Shown one piece after another: positions 10,528-22,257 of a stretch of DNA of 64,000 nt; position 1 is the stretch's first letter, and every line of letters begins with the position of its first letter. The DNA is from Parasponia andersonii (taxonomy: Eukaryota; Streptophyta; Magnoliopsida; Rosales; Cannabaceae), in NCBI GenBank assembly GCA_002914805.1, contig JXTB01000122.1:837816-901815 (forward strand). Reading direction: 5' to 3'. The translations under genes and the position numbers were made by a program. Under the pieces are notes generated by a model. That model ran no database searches and was not told the origin of the DNA. It saw only the letters and a program-made list of their open reading frames with translations.

Positions 10528-11062
10528 AAATACGAAAATTGTTCTCCAAACTTGTTTTAGAGAGAGGAAGGTTAGTTTTGGTTCAATGTTTTTGTGATCT
10601 TTTTAGAAATAAACGTAATTAATTTTGGAGTTTTATTTTATCTTGTGTCATTAATTAAAGCACAATTAGATTTTTTCTTTTTAAAAAAATAAGGCTTAAT
10701 TAATAACCACCACTTATTACGAATTTAAAGAAAAATAACACACACATACACTTTTAAGGCTTGAACTTCTAACTCTCTTAAACTCACACACATATCCCTC
10801 AAGTCTTGAACAAACTGAACTAGTCTCGGTTGGCAAATACAATTAGTTAATTAAAGGGGGACAAATGTGATTAGATCTTTAAATTAAAGAAAATATTTGA
10901 TGAAAATAATAACCCAAATAGGAAAAATGCAGAGACTTCCACTAACCAATAAAATTTTAGGAAAATTCTAGTGTAGTAGGCGTAAAAACCTCCTACAAGT
11001 AAGAGGGCCTTTTTTTTATTCAATGGCTAATAGACAATCTTAACTCGTAGTACTATGTATTG
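10528..11062. other. Intergenic; partial match to 25270-25410
   Basis: Blocks such as TTAGAAATAAACGTAATTA, TTTTGTGTCATTA-type text and GGGACAAATGTGATTAG also occur, diverged, at about 25280-25370. This suggests a duplicated DUF247 upstream flank. No coding sequence is seen. Confidence 0.45.
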
Positions 11063-12406
11063 TGTAAAATCCCAATTTTAACAAGGGTAAAATGGTCATT
11101 TGACAAAATTTTTTAAAAAAATTAAATTAAATTAATTAAATATTATATATATGTTTTTTCTCTCTCTCTCGTTCACCCCTTTCCTGACTCTCTCTCGCTC
11201 TCTCTCTCGTTCTCTCGGCCGAAGGAACACAAGTAGGAGCCACCACCACCATAGCCACTATCCGGTCTTCCCAACCATCGGTGAAGCTCCCCCATGCCGA
11301 CTACAGCCCACACCACTGATCCTCGGTCACTGCCAAGCTCGACATCGCCGGAAAAAGTTATTTTTGGCTGTGGAGAGTTTCGATTTCCGGCAACGATTCC
11401 GACCATTTCAGGTCACGTTCTTAGGCTCGTTAAGTTCGTATTGTCGAAAGAAACCTCAAGGTATATATTTCTCGATCCCATTTGCCCGATTTGAAAGTTT
11501 TTGGTGTTTTAAGTTTTGATTTTTAGTTTTTAATCCGACCTTTAGATTTCGTTTTTATTGTCGTTTTTGGATTGGTAAAGTTTGATATATATATATATAG
11601 ACTATATTTGGTGACCGACATGAAAGTCAATATCTAACGGCTTAGATTTTGTCTAGTTTTATATGCCATCAGTCCGGTGTTGGCCCGGATCTAAATTAGT
11701 CGAGTTATATATCTAACTTAGCTATTTTGGACATTAGGAATTCAGTAAAGAGGTCTTCTCATTGATTCAAAGCTTCGTTGAGAGGTCGATATTCCCAAGT
11801 GAGCGATCGAGGGTATAGAATAGGTTCCTGACCCTCCGAATGATCGTCCAATTGACACCTTGAGCATCTAATAGCGTGGTATCGCTATTCTAGTGAGGTA
11901 GGGATTCGGTTATCTCTCTTTTACATTGTTTTTGAATAAAACGTATTTTCTATAACATATGAGATCAAACGTGACTTTAGAACTTTTAAATATCTGTGAT
12001 AGAATTGAACAGTATGATTTATGTATTGGATTGCTCTGAGATTTTTTTGAGTGCAGGCTCTTTACGGATATGCTAAAAATAGGGTCATTATGTTGCCTAT
12101 TTTTCTACAAAATTTAATTAACTATTTTATTAAAAATTATAGCATCATTTGAACTTAAATTACTCCATGGTTACTTTTACATGTCAGTTCAGAGTACAAG
12201 TATCATAGGATCACACATGAGTCTCAACTTAGCATCATGGGATTTTTACAATGTGGCACTATGGCTATACCGATGGTGCAGAGTCCGTAAACCTACGCGG
12301 GGTATTTCTTCTGATTATCTCCCCATTTGGTAGGCATAGGCAATACGATTGCCCCTCCAGGTTTGGTAGGCGACACACGGTTATCCTCTCCGATTATGGG
12401 CTAGGT

Positions 12407-12436
12407 CACTACAAGAAAATCAATTTTTTCCGACGG
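12407..12436 (+). repeat. CACTA left terminal inverted repeat
   Basis: CACTACAAGAAAATCA followed by the first CCGACGG subterminal motif. Confidence 0.88.
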
Positions 12437-15400
12437 ACTAAGGTTAGCTCGTCAGGGAAAGTGACATTTACCGACGGATTAATCGAATCCCGTTGGCAAA
12501 TGATGGCCTAAAAAATCAACTTTTGAGACCTTTATATCGATAGGTTACTCGTTGGTATATATTCAATATACCGACACATGATTAACTTTTCGTCGGTAAA
12601 AAGTATGTAGAAAAAAAACTGAGTTTTTTTCCCTCGAATATTAATTTTTGGGCGTCGGTATTTTTTTACCCCAAAAAAAGTCATTTTATAAAAATACATT
12701 TACTGACGATTTGTGTTGTCCGTCAATGAAAGTCTTCCTTTAAAGTTAAAGCACGGTCGTTTTTATATAGTCATATTTTTAAAAAAACATTCACCAAATA
12801 ACATTAACCTACCCTAAATCATGCTTCTCTAACTTCATTCTCAGCCATTGTCTCCCTCTCTTTCTCTCACTTCATTCCCAGCCGCTGTCTCCTTCTGTCT
12901 CTCTCGCTTTATTCTCAGCCGCTCCCTCTCTCTCTTAAAAATCCTTTCAAAATCTCTCTTAAAAAAATCTCTCGGTAAGAATTTCCAGGTGATATTCACC
13001 CAACCTCCTCCTTTCATTTTCATTTCCTCTCTCTCTCTCTCTCTCTCTCTGGTGAAGATCCCAAATCTCTTTCTCAGTTTTCACTGGAAAAACCCATCAA
13101 AGCTTTACAGTTTTTACTAATTTATTTGATCCCGAATAGTAAGTTCAATTCTCCTTTTTTTTTTTCATTTTTTTGTTTGTGATCAACTTCAACTCTCCTT
13201 TTTTTTTCATTTTTTTGTTTGTGATCAACTATTGTGTTTGATGGTTCTTTTCTCTGTTTGATCTGATGCACTTAGAATTTTGTGATTTGACTGGTTGTTT
13301 TTGTCTAATTTTATTAGATATGGTTTGATTTTGTTCTAAATTGTTCATTTAATTGTTAAATTAATTGTTATTATAGAAAATTTATGGTTAAAATCTGGTT
13401 AAAATAACTGTCACTACTATGGTTAAAATCTGGGTCTATTGGGAGTTTCAGTTGGAGTTGGAGTTCAATTTTTTAGTTGTTGATTTTGGGGGTTTTTCTT
13501 TTTTTTTTTTTTTGGTAGTAGCGAGGTTTAGACCAGAGAATCCATTTTGGGGGGCTTAAGAAGGGTGATGACTCGATTTTGAGGTTGGTGTTGATTTTTT
13601 GAGCTAGGTATTGAAGAAGTTGAAGTTATTTTATGTTTAATCATTTAGTTGTTAAAAACAAAAAGAAAAAAACAATAAAACAGCTCAAGTTTTCTTCAAT
13701 AACGTTGAAAGTGACCCTTTTTCACAAACAAAAACGAGGTAGATTTTTTTTTAGTTTTCTAGAGATTTTGTTGGAACATATGTGCTTTCTACTTCCATTT
13801 TTGCTATAATTTTTTATCTTTATCTAGGGTAAGATAAATTTTATAAGTGCTTATAGGAATGAAAAATAAATACTAGAAATAAAAAATCTTGAAGCAACTT
13901 AAAAATCTTGAAGCAACTCGGTCGCTGCCATGATAGTGAACTAGCAAAAGAAAAATAATCGACTTGTCAAACATATACGCACTGCTTATATGTTTATTCC
14001 TATTTGTCATACAGGCTAGCAAAACATTTATAATCTAAACCAAGAAAGCCGCCAAATTGAAGTTCATATTATTCAATTCACCTAAACACCTAGGTTTGAC
14101 TAGAGAGATGAGTTGGTTTTCAAAAGACCAAGACCCCTCTTGATAAAATACATTGCCTATCCTCTGATCTTCCAAATGAGGACAGAAATAAATTCTAAGG
14201 TCTTATTTTTTTCAATCTCAAAAGAGCTAAGGATCTACCAAATCAATCTTAACACCCGCCTAAGTCCTTCAATATTTGCCAAACAATTTCCTAGTACCTT
14301 TACGACGAGAAATAATTCCACCCGCTCTTGACCACTTGCTTATACATCCCGACCCATCCGAACGACAAGCCCATCTTCCTCGTCTAGTTTCTACTTTTTT
14401 TTGTTTTCAATTAAAAAAATCACAGAAGATGGAATAAATCAAGAATGTGGAAAAATCTCATATCTTTATTAGCATTACTGAAATTTAACGAGATTTTTTT
14501 TTTGGGCAGTGGGGAAGAAAGAGAGAATTATGTATTTATGTATGTATGAAAATAGAAGTATTTCTGATTTGGTATTTGATGTATTTTCTTTTAATCTATT
14601 AATGAGTGAAAGAGTCACGTGAGTTTTTTTACTTATAAAGTTACAATCTTCAGTGAGAAAAATTGGAAAAAATACTTTAAACCAAATGTAGAAATTGCCA
14701 ACTTGCAAGCTTTGTGACTGTGGACCACATAAACGACTAATGTAGAGCATATGGTCACTATTCTTATTATACATATCTTTTTGCTTGAACTACTATAGTT
14801 TGCTTATTAAAAAAGATTAAAATAAAATCAAACTGCCTACAAAACACAAAAAAAAAAGTGTAGTTATAAGTTACTAATGTTGGGACATCACTATTCTTAT
14901 TCTTATTTATTGATGTTACATTTATATTCTTGTGGAGTTGGGAAGTGTTACCTAATGTTGGGACCTTTGGATCTTATTTGCCAAATACTGTAAATTGGTT
15001 CTTGAAAATAATATCTTTTTATGCTACCCTAAACTTTGAATTACAGTACATTGAAGTTTGAATTCATTTCAGATCACGCCGAAATATATTTGATTTGAAT
15101 TACCATCTTAAGTAGCCCATTTAGTTTTTACATATGCCCATTTTCACAAAAATGTCTCTTCGTTGAGCATATTGGACCCTTAATTGAGAAAATATTTATG
15201 TATCACACGAAAAAAGAAAAATGATCATGATATATGTCCAATGTGGGGTTTCGGGTTTAGATATATGAGTTATACTTTTTATTTTTACTCACTATTGTCT
15301 ATTGATTGTTGGGTATTTTGGATATTATACTTACTTTTATGTTTATTTGGTAAATTTTTTTTTCTAGTTTTTATAGTTATCTATATATTTTAGTTTTATA

Positions 15401-15439
15401 TCTAATTTGTATTATAATGTAGGTGATTTTGTTGTGGAA

Positions 15440-15480
15440 ATGTGCACATACTTAACTACAATGTCTAAGTATGTGCACAT
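15440..15480. repeat. Perfect 15-bp inverted repeat with 11-bp loop
   Basis: ATGTGCACATACTTA (15440-15454) and TAAGTATGTGCACAT (15466-15480) are exact reverse complements. Further TGTGCACAC/GTGTGCAG runs follow to about 15560. It lies in the CACTA interior spacer; function unknown. Confidence 0.8.
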
Positions 15481-15619
15481 ATATGCACACACTTGGTATT
15501 AAGTGCCGAGTGTACACACTTAGTGTGCACACCTCTTGGTACTCGGTGCCGTGTGTGCAGCTTGTTAAACATAATTTTTAGAACACGTGTTCATCATTTT
15601 AGTGCACCAAAATTTGTAA

Positions 15620-15740
15620 TAAAATATTGAATACCGAAAAAAGAGGGGGGAACTTGTACTATCTTTTGGAGGATTCTTAGTGGTTAGGATCCCCTAAAAG
15701 TGGTACAAATTCCCCCCTTTTTTTGGTACTTAAAATTTTA
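15620..15740. mobile_element. Hairpin (foldback) element inside the CACTA transposon
   Basis: Arms of roughly 50 bp (15620-15669 and 15693-15740) are imperfect reverse complements: AAGAGGGGGGAACTTGTAC on the left faces GTGGTACAAATTCCCCCC on the right, with matching TACCGAAAA and TTTTGGTA outside. The small loop holds TTCTTAGTGGTTAGGATCC. It looks like a MITE or foldback. No clear target duplication was identified. Confidence 0.6.
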
Positions 15741-16342
15741 TCCCTTAAAAATTTTAGATTTCATAATATACATAATAATTTTTAATATTAGATTAAAATC
15801 ATAGTAAATAAAAATTGTGTATTAAATAAACTATAATTATATGACACCTAAAATGATAAAACACCCCTATAAGACATAAAACATGCTAAATTTCCCAAAA
15901 TAACCTTAGAGTATATGAGATACCAATAAAAGATGTAGATTTTCCGAAATACCCCTATGACACCCCTAGAAGTTCCGAAATTATGAAAATACCCATAGAA
16001 GAGAATAATCGATCTATAGTTATTTTGATAGTTGATGATTTCTTTTCAAATAAGGATGCTTATCAACTATCTCAAGAGTCCGTGAGAGATTATACTTCTT
16101 GATATCGACTTCTGAATTGTCCCATTTGGACAATTTGGGATTACACGTTATGTGTTGTCGTTTGCTTATAAACATTGTTCTCTGGTCGAGTTCTGGTGGT
16201 ATTTTCTTGTGTTCTCCAAGTGTGTACATATATTTACGGGATTGGCGCAACATGATGCGGAATCATTTTACGAAAATAAGGGTAAAAGAGATATGCCTTT
16301 TATTAAGGCCAATCCGCATAAGAACGTTCTCTTCGATCAGTA

Positions 16343-17290
16343 GAATATTTTGTGTGATTGTTTCAGTTCTCAAGAGTTTGAGGTAATTAACATGCTTTTA
16401 CAAACAAACAAAAATTAATTGTTAAGAATAAATTATAATCAATAGTGAAATTAACAACTTGTGTATTTTTGTAGAAAGTCTCGACACAGAACTTGGAAAA
16501 TCGGTCTAAGCAATTGTATTCGCCTACATAGGAGTCATCTACCATGATTAGCCAGATGAAGGCAAAGGTTAGAAAGTCAAACATTTTCTCTAATCAATAC
16601 AAAATATACTATAACCAAATAATTTACTTTTTTTTTCCTACTTTTCACAGGGCAACCCAAAGACCAGAGAGCTTATGAGCCCTATCGACTACTTCAAGAG
16701 CCGCCATCTCAAGTCGTCTGATTGGCAGAACGAGTACACCCAGGAGAAACATGTAAGAATTCATTCTATTTCTTTATAATTTTTAATTTGTGTATATAAA
16801 TTATAATTATTTTTATTTTTATTTTATTTTATAGGCGGATATGGTTACGTCCAGAGCGTAGGCTCTCACTTAAACTCAGTCTCGTGCTCAGTCTAAGTTT
16901 GGGGATGGTGCCTCGTCTGCTGAGTCTGTGGTAGGGTTGGAATAGGTCGATGAATTTTAGATCATGGCCAAGGCTTTAGGGACTAGATATAGGTGGTAGA
17001 AAGGGTTGAGAGCACTCCCGCGGCTTAAAAGTATAGGAGGACAGAGGGCTGCCAGCACGGGACAAGTCACTGAGACCATCGCTACCTTGAAGTAGCAGCT
17101 AGCAGAGAAAGATACGGGGCACGCACGACGGATCGATGAGACTCAGCGATAAATGGCCGGAAAGGAAACAGAGAATCAATGCCGGCTCGAGGAGACTCAG
17201 CGCCAACTCAACGAGCAAAATCGGATGCTTCAAACATTGATTATAAAGCTCGGCATCAAGATGCCACCACCTCTACCTCCAGAATTATAG
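16343..17290 (+). pseudogene. TNP1-like (Transposase_24-type) gene of the CACTA element, decayed
   Basis: Exon-like pieces joined by plausible GT-AG introns: ILCDCFSSQEFE (ending 16382), intron 16383-16474, then VSTQNLENRSKQLYSPT (16478 onward), intron 16568-16650, then GNPKTRELMSPIDYF...TQEKH (16651-16752), intron 16753-16834, then ADMVTSRA and a long glutamine/glutamate-rich tail (RLEETQRQLNEQNRMLQ) ending KMPPPLPPEL near 17290. The SxxFxxxSxxNxxNRxK core and the coiled C-terminus with a Pro-rich end are typical of plant Ptta/En-Spm accessory proteins. At least seven in-frame stops (for example just after VTSRA) make it non-functional. Confidence 0.7.
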
Positions 17291-17311
17291 ACATTTTTAT
17301 TTTATAATATG

Positions 17312-17436
17312 NNNNNNNNNNNNNNNNNNNNNNNNNNNNNNNNNNNNNNNNNNNNNNNNNNNNNNNNNNNNNNNNNNNNNNNNNNNNNNNNNNNNNNNNN
17401 NNNNNNNNNNNNNNNNNNNNNNNNNNNNNNNNNNNN
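17312..17436. other. Assembly gap (125 N)
   Basis: A run of 125 N, just 3' of the TNP1-like gene and before the right subterminal repeats of the CACTA element. Confidence 0.99.
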
Positions 17437-17627
17437 TAAACTGTGCATCGGTAAAATTCACCGATGCGTCGACGAAGGTTACTTTTATCGACGAAATTAA
17501 ATTTCTATCGGAAAATAATATTTAGCTACGGTCTTACACCGATGATAGTCATCCATGAGGAATTGCGTCAGTAATTGTCAAATACCTTTCGCCGACTGTT
17601 TTATGCTACCTTTTCTGACGAAAATAT

Positions 17628-17657
17628 GCGTCGGTAAAAGTCATGTTTCTTATAGTG
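17628..17657 (-). repeat. CACTA right terminal inverted repeat
   Basis: Reads CACTATAAGAAACATGAC on the minus strand followed by TTTTACCGACGCA. It pairs with 12407-12436. Confidence 0.88.
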
Positions 17658-18643
17658 AGTGTCAGACAGATTGTATGGCACACATAGTACTAATGCCCTG
17701 GTATTCATTAATGAGAGGTGGTGAACTCATTGGTATGGATAGATTTGTGTCATGTGTTTATGGACTGATTGATTTTTAGATATCATACTTTTTGTATATC
17801 TATATATATGTATGTGCATACGGACTAGTGATTTTGGATAACATGTTTTCATGTATATATATATTTATATAGTTATATGCATATACATATATAGACTATC
17901 AGCTCTAAAGATGGATATATATATATAAGTATATACATATGGTTTTGCTAAAAAATGGTGTTTTTAGATTCAAACTAACTATGTAGAGGCTTTTCATCAC
18001 TAAAAAGGGTTTTAAATGAGGTAATAGCTTTCCTACTGAGCTTTCGAGCTCACCCCTCCTATTTTTTCCCTTTTTAGATGATTGTTCGTTCGAGTCAGTT
18101 GTCTTGTTGGCTAGGCGAGTCGCTTGACTTACGCTTGTCATTCTATCCCTCTTCAATTGATCCTTCTACCTTGTTTTGTTTTTCTTCCTCAGGTCTATCT
18201 ATTTAGCCAAGTTTCTTGTTCCTGATAAGTGATTGTATGAGGATGTTATCACTACTATTTGAGGATTTGGCAGATAGACGAGGCAATATAGTTCCGGAGG
18301 AGCATATTTTCAAAGTTTTAAGTACTTGGACTTTGGATGGACTCTATAAATTAATTTTTGAACTTTCTAATTCAAGATTTCCGAAATGTATTTAATCAAT
18401 ACAAAAATTCCATTAAACTAATTTTTTTATACAATTTAACTATGTTTTCTCGAATTCTAATTGGTATTTTTTTCTTGATAAACTAAGTAAAGATGAACTT
18501 TTTTATAAAAAATTTCCAATGATGTGAGGACTAAAATGAAAATCCAAGTACTTGATTTTCTCTGAATTTTGTAAAATTATTTATTTATATTAATTTATAC
18601 TCAAAATTACCAAAAAGTCATGGCCTAGGTTTTAGTTGTAATA

Positions 18644-19347
18644 TATTGTACACACAATAATATATCCATATCCTTCCAAAATAATTTAGCACTAAAATTT
18701 TTTTATTTTTGCGGTTTTTTGAATAAGCATTAACATTCTTAATTAAGATATTTTAAAAGAAAAAAAACACACACACAACACATGATATGTTCAATGGGAA
18801 AAACAAAGAGCACGATCTTAACCCACAAAAAAGAAAAAACCACTATCTGGTTTTATTATGAATCCTTCTCAATATACTTTCACTGTCTCTCCCCTCTATA
18901 TTCGACATATCATTCTCCATGGTTCTCTTATATCTGTGTTTTCCTGCATTCTTCATGATTAAAATCAACAGAAACACCCAAATTAAAAACGATTAATTGA
19001 TACATAAATCAATTAAAGAATGTACTCACCATGGATTCATTCCTCACATCACTCATAGGAACATATCTATCTTAGACCCTAAATCAATTACATAAATGGA
19101 AACCAAGATATTCTTAATAACACAAAAGCAGTTCTATGACCCAAAGATGGAAACTGATAAATCCTCTCAAAAAACAAAAAAAAATTCTACGAAGAACTCC
19201 AAAACCATTAGACATTGTTGTCCAAAGCGTATAACTTTTTTTTACTTTCTTTTTTCTTTGAATAATTCTTCTTTGGTTTCTTAAAATTCCAAATTCTTCT
19301 CTACCATAGTATGCTTATTTTTTTTTTTACACATATTGTGGTCGAAA
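18644..19347. other. Intergenic, no gene seen
   Basis: AT-rich sequence after the solo LTR. Short frames here are not supported by any family resemblance. Confidence 0.5.
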
Positions 19348-19469
19348 ATGAGTATAGCATAATATTGTGTACTATGAAACACGTATGTTGTCTATTTAAT
19401 TTAATTTAATGAGTATAGCATAATATTGTGTACTATGAAACACGTATGTTGTCTATTTAATTTAATCTC
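19348..19469. repeat. Tandem duplication, two 61-bp units
   Basis: The unit begins AATGAGTATAGCATAATATT and contains AAACACGTATGTTGTC; the second copy starts 61 bp after the first and appears identical over almost all of its length. A very recent event, a slippage product, or an assembly artefact. Confidence 0.9.
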
Positions 19470-19529
19470 AGTGCGTAAAAAAATACTAGTACGTGTAGGA
19501 GAGATTTTGCCTCTCCTATACTTAAAATT

Positions 19530-20350
19530 CCCATAATAATAATAATAAATTACTGACAACACATCAGATATGTCTCATCAAACTCAAACAGCAACTGCAC
19601 AGTAAAAGTGTGATTTTCCTTTATTGGCTATGAAGTAAAAGCCATATCTTCTCCTATAGGTTAATTAATCTACCGCCTACAGAAACAACAAGCTTTTTAA
19701 TAATCCTTACGTGATTTTCAACTCCAATAAACTTACAAGATTGGAGGAAATTATCTCCTATGCGTCAATGAATCAGAATAATCAAATAGAAGCCTGCCCA
19801 AATTCTCTAAATCTTATTTGGATTCAAATAAAAATGAAAGAGAAAATTTTATTTTTTAATGAGAGTGAGAATTAGATTCGGTATCACTTTTCAGCATATA
19901 AAATTTTGACAAATATAAAAATTTCAAAATAGAAGTCTATAAAATTTTGAAAAAATATTTTTCACTTTCTTTTACCTTGACTTTTCCTTCACAATTTTGT
20001 TTTTCTCCAAAAATACAGATTCCAAACTGAGCCTTAGATTGGTTCTTTAACGATTGAAATTGATGACATGGCCCTCATATTTAAAATGGTAACCAAGGAA
20101 GAAAAGGAGTTCAAGAGAACGGCTAAGTTGTTCAAATGCTGAGTTTATTCTGTATAAAAGGGCTTTATATATACGATCTTATCAGTTTTAATCAAGTGGT
20201 GGTTTTCTTTGATTTAAGTGATATGAAAATCTTGTGTTGCTTGTTTACTTAGTTTGATTGGATTCTAGTTGTTTTAGGCTTATGTGCATTCTTTGTTTGA
20301 CCTTATTAGTTGAATAAAACACTTCTTAATTTCAAGATGATTAGAAGCCG
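19530..20350. repeat. DUF247 3'-flank segment, paralogous to about 46960-47660
   Basis: Collinear landmarks in both copies include CTCATCAAACTCAAACAGCA, CCAATAAACTTACAAGATTGG, GATGACATGGCCCTC, AATCTTGTGTTGCTTG and TCTAGTTGTTTTAG. This is the downstream flank of the pseudogene at 20480-21722; the partner is the flank of the intact gene at 47821-49161. It shows that the unit of duplication included about 900 bp of 3' sequence. Confidence 0.8.
20058..20144 (+). other. Small conserved frame in DUF247 3' flank (copy 1)
   Basis: Encodes IDDMALIFKMVTKEEKEF and ends FKC before a stop. The paralogous copy (47311-47391) reads SDDMALVFEMAAKEEEEF. The frame is kept in both copies without a stop, but copy 1 lacks the initiator ATG of copy 2. 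It may be an exon remnant of an unrecognised gene. Confidence 0.35.
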
Positions 20351-20479
20351 AAAAAAATTTTATTTCTTCCTTTTTTTTTGGGGGGGAGGGGGGGTGGGGT
20401 TTAAGGGAAGGGAACGAATATTGGAAACAACAGTGCCAAAGTACAAAGTACATATACACTGAGCAAAATATTGCTTGCT

Positions 20480-21722
20480 ACCTGTAAAGAAAGGTAAACA
20501 AGGACTACAAGAAAGTAAGAATGAGCATGACTGAGGCAGCGATGGTGGAAATCAGTGCCCATGGGTGCCTCAAGTAAACATTCTTAAGCTCTCCCCTATA
20601 CACTTGCCAACGGCGTATATAATAGTATCTACCCTTCTGACAATATCTTTCCACTTCGATGGTAAGTGCAGCGTAGTAGTTGTTTCTAATAACACAAGCA
20701 TAATCCTCGTAAGAATGGTTGAAGATTTGGATCGCGTCCTCAAGATGCAATCAATTTCGAATGACCCTCCTCTTGCATAGTACTTTCATGTCCGCGGTAG
20801 TCTGAATTAGATTATCTAAGAGAAGAGCGTAAGAAGTGATAAGACTTTTACAATTCGGCGAGTACAGCTCGAAACTTCAGAGATTTAGAAACAGGGACTC
20901 TGTATTCTCATAAATTAGTAGTGACGGGATTTGCAGTACCCACTTTCTGAATCGAACGTCCAAGATAGAGCCCGAATATTTAGCCTTTCTCAATATGATT
21001 CCAGCCTCCCTGAGACTTGTAGGCCGAAGGCATTGGTTGCCAAGCAATACTTTTCTCTGGTTCTCGGATTTTATGAGAAGACAGAACCAATGAGTTTCGT
21101 AACAGATCGAGAATGTGTTTGATTCCGTGCGCTAGAACAATAAGCTTTTGAAGAGGAGACCGTATGGTTGAGGTTGATAAAATGTCGCCAAAGAATTCGA
21201 TGGCGAGTTCACCAAGGGGCTCCTTGTCTATTGATGGAGTTTTGGTCAAGGCAAACAAAATTTCAAGCACCAGCCAAGGTACTTGGTTCTCTAGCAGTAT
21301 GAGGTCATGGTAAAGAAATTGGAGCATGTAAGACACAGTGAATACCAGATCATCCAATTGGGTGAGAACAGAATTATATGCTTTCTTACGGAATAGCTCA
21401 ATGATGAAGCAACCATCAAGTACCAAAACTTGTATAAATTCACGAGTGTCCATGCCGATCGACCCCCTTTAAGCATGGCGCGCCTCCTTTCGAACACGAG
21501 AAATGGCTTCAGTGAGAGACCGCAACAGTCCAGACTGGGATAGGGACTGATGGAGAATGAGCTGGGTGCGTAAGCTTTTTCATTGTGCCTGGAGACTGCG
21601 GTTGGGATTCTGAAGATGCTCAATCCAGTTGAGATAATCAGCGAATTATCGTTCATCTTTCTTTCCATGTCACTTGATAGTATCAATATCGATAACATGA
21701 TCATGATCGTCTCGCTCATTAG
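20480..21722 (-). pseudogene. DUF247 pseudogene, frameshifted
   Basis: Pieces of a DUF247 gene in different frames: SIFRIPTAVSRHNEKAYAPS near the start, VLVLDGCFIIELFRKKAYN then YHDLILLENQVPWLVLE (20980-21453), and NHSYEDYACV to HPWALISTIAASVMLILTFL at the C-terminus (20505-20750). Breaks seen: an early frameshift after the start (the DHDHVIDID-equivalent is in another frame), internal shifts near 21465-21545 and 20760-20980, and a TAG at 20505-20507 replacing the Gln before the last nine residues of the 47821 paralogue. Closest in the window to 47821-49161. Confidence 0.9.
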
Positions 21723-22257
21723 TCACCTTCATAATCTGTAATTCTTTTACCGAACTATAATAAGCAATAGAACAAAAACAAGAACACACTAGTCATCAAC
21801 CACCACCATAATTTTTGGTTCGTAATCATTAAGAATTATCGAACGATAATAAGAAATAGAACAAAAATAAGAACACTGATTTAGGTAAAAAATCCTAATA
21901 AAAAAATCACTTATAAAAGAGAAGAAATTCATTTTGTCATTGAAAATTGAGTACAGAAAACTGAGTGTTACATAGTCAAACTGAAATATATAAAATTCCA
22001 AAGCTCTAAAACTATGTATATGGACAAAATATTAAAGCACAAATAAGGCCCATAAAACAGGTCTATAGAAAATATGTCGCACCAAAAACTTTTCTAGTCG
22101 GACTAATCAGAATTCAGGTCACAAACAACATTAGTTTTATTGGGAGACCAAAAAAAATGAAATTAAAGAAGATACTGTAAGAGGAAGATTAATATTGCTG
22201 GCCTGGGAAGATGATTAATAACATATAATATATATATATATATATGGTTGTCAATTC
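21723..22257. other. 5' flank of the DUF247 pseudogene
   Basis: Contains a diverged local repeat: AACTATAATAAGCAATAGAA at 21753-21772 and AACGATAATAAGAAATAGAA at 21841-21860. A TA run lies at 22223-22245. No gene is visible. Confidence 0.45.

Larger units (their letters stand above)
12407..17657 (+). mobile_element. Non-autonomous CACTA (En/Spm) transposon, about 5.25 kb
   Basis: Ends are CACTACAAGAAAA (12407) and the reverse complement CACTATAAGAAAC (17657). The LTR sequence resumes exactly across it (GGGCTAGGT left, GTGTCAGACAG right), which defines the boundaries. The 3-bp target duplication reads GGT/AGT, one change. Subterminal regions (about 12425-12740 and 17445-17640) hold many copies of CGACGG, CGTCGGTAAA and ACCGACG variants in both directions, the usual binding-site clusters of CACTA elements. 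Interior: a CT-rich leader (12840-13060, (CT)n at 13027-13050), long AT-rich spacer, and a decayed TNP1-like gene. No TNPD-type transposase was seen. Confidence 0.9.
11063..18643 (+). mobile_element. Solo chromovirus-type LTR carrying a nested CACTA element
   Basis: The left end TGTAAAATCCC and the order of internal landmarks match the LTR at 57983-60257: CT-rich leader with CTCTCTCGTTCTC, GATTCGGTTATCTCTC, CCCATTTGGTAGGCATAGG, and the end CTCAAAATTACCAAAAAGTCA. The last bases are GTAATA, so the usual CA end is changed to TA. TATTG flanks both sides (11058-11062 and 18644-18648), a clean 5-bp target duplication. With the CACTA insert removed the LTR is about 2.33 kb, against 2.275 kb for the 57983 copy. 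Only one LTR and no internal region lie between the target repeats, so it arose by LTR-LTR recombination before or after the CACTA insertion. Confidence 0.85.

Noticed and set aside
12848-13120. 90-codon Ser/Leu-rich frame
   Set aside because: A product of CT microsatellite-like sequence in the CACTA leader; low complexity.
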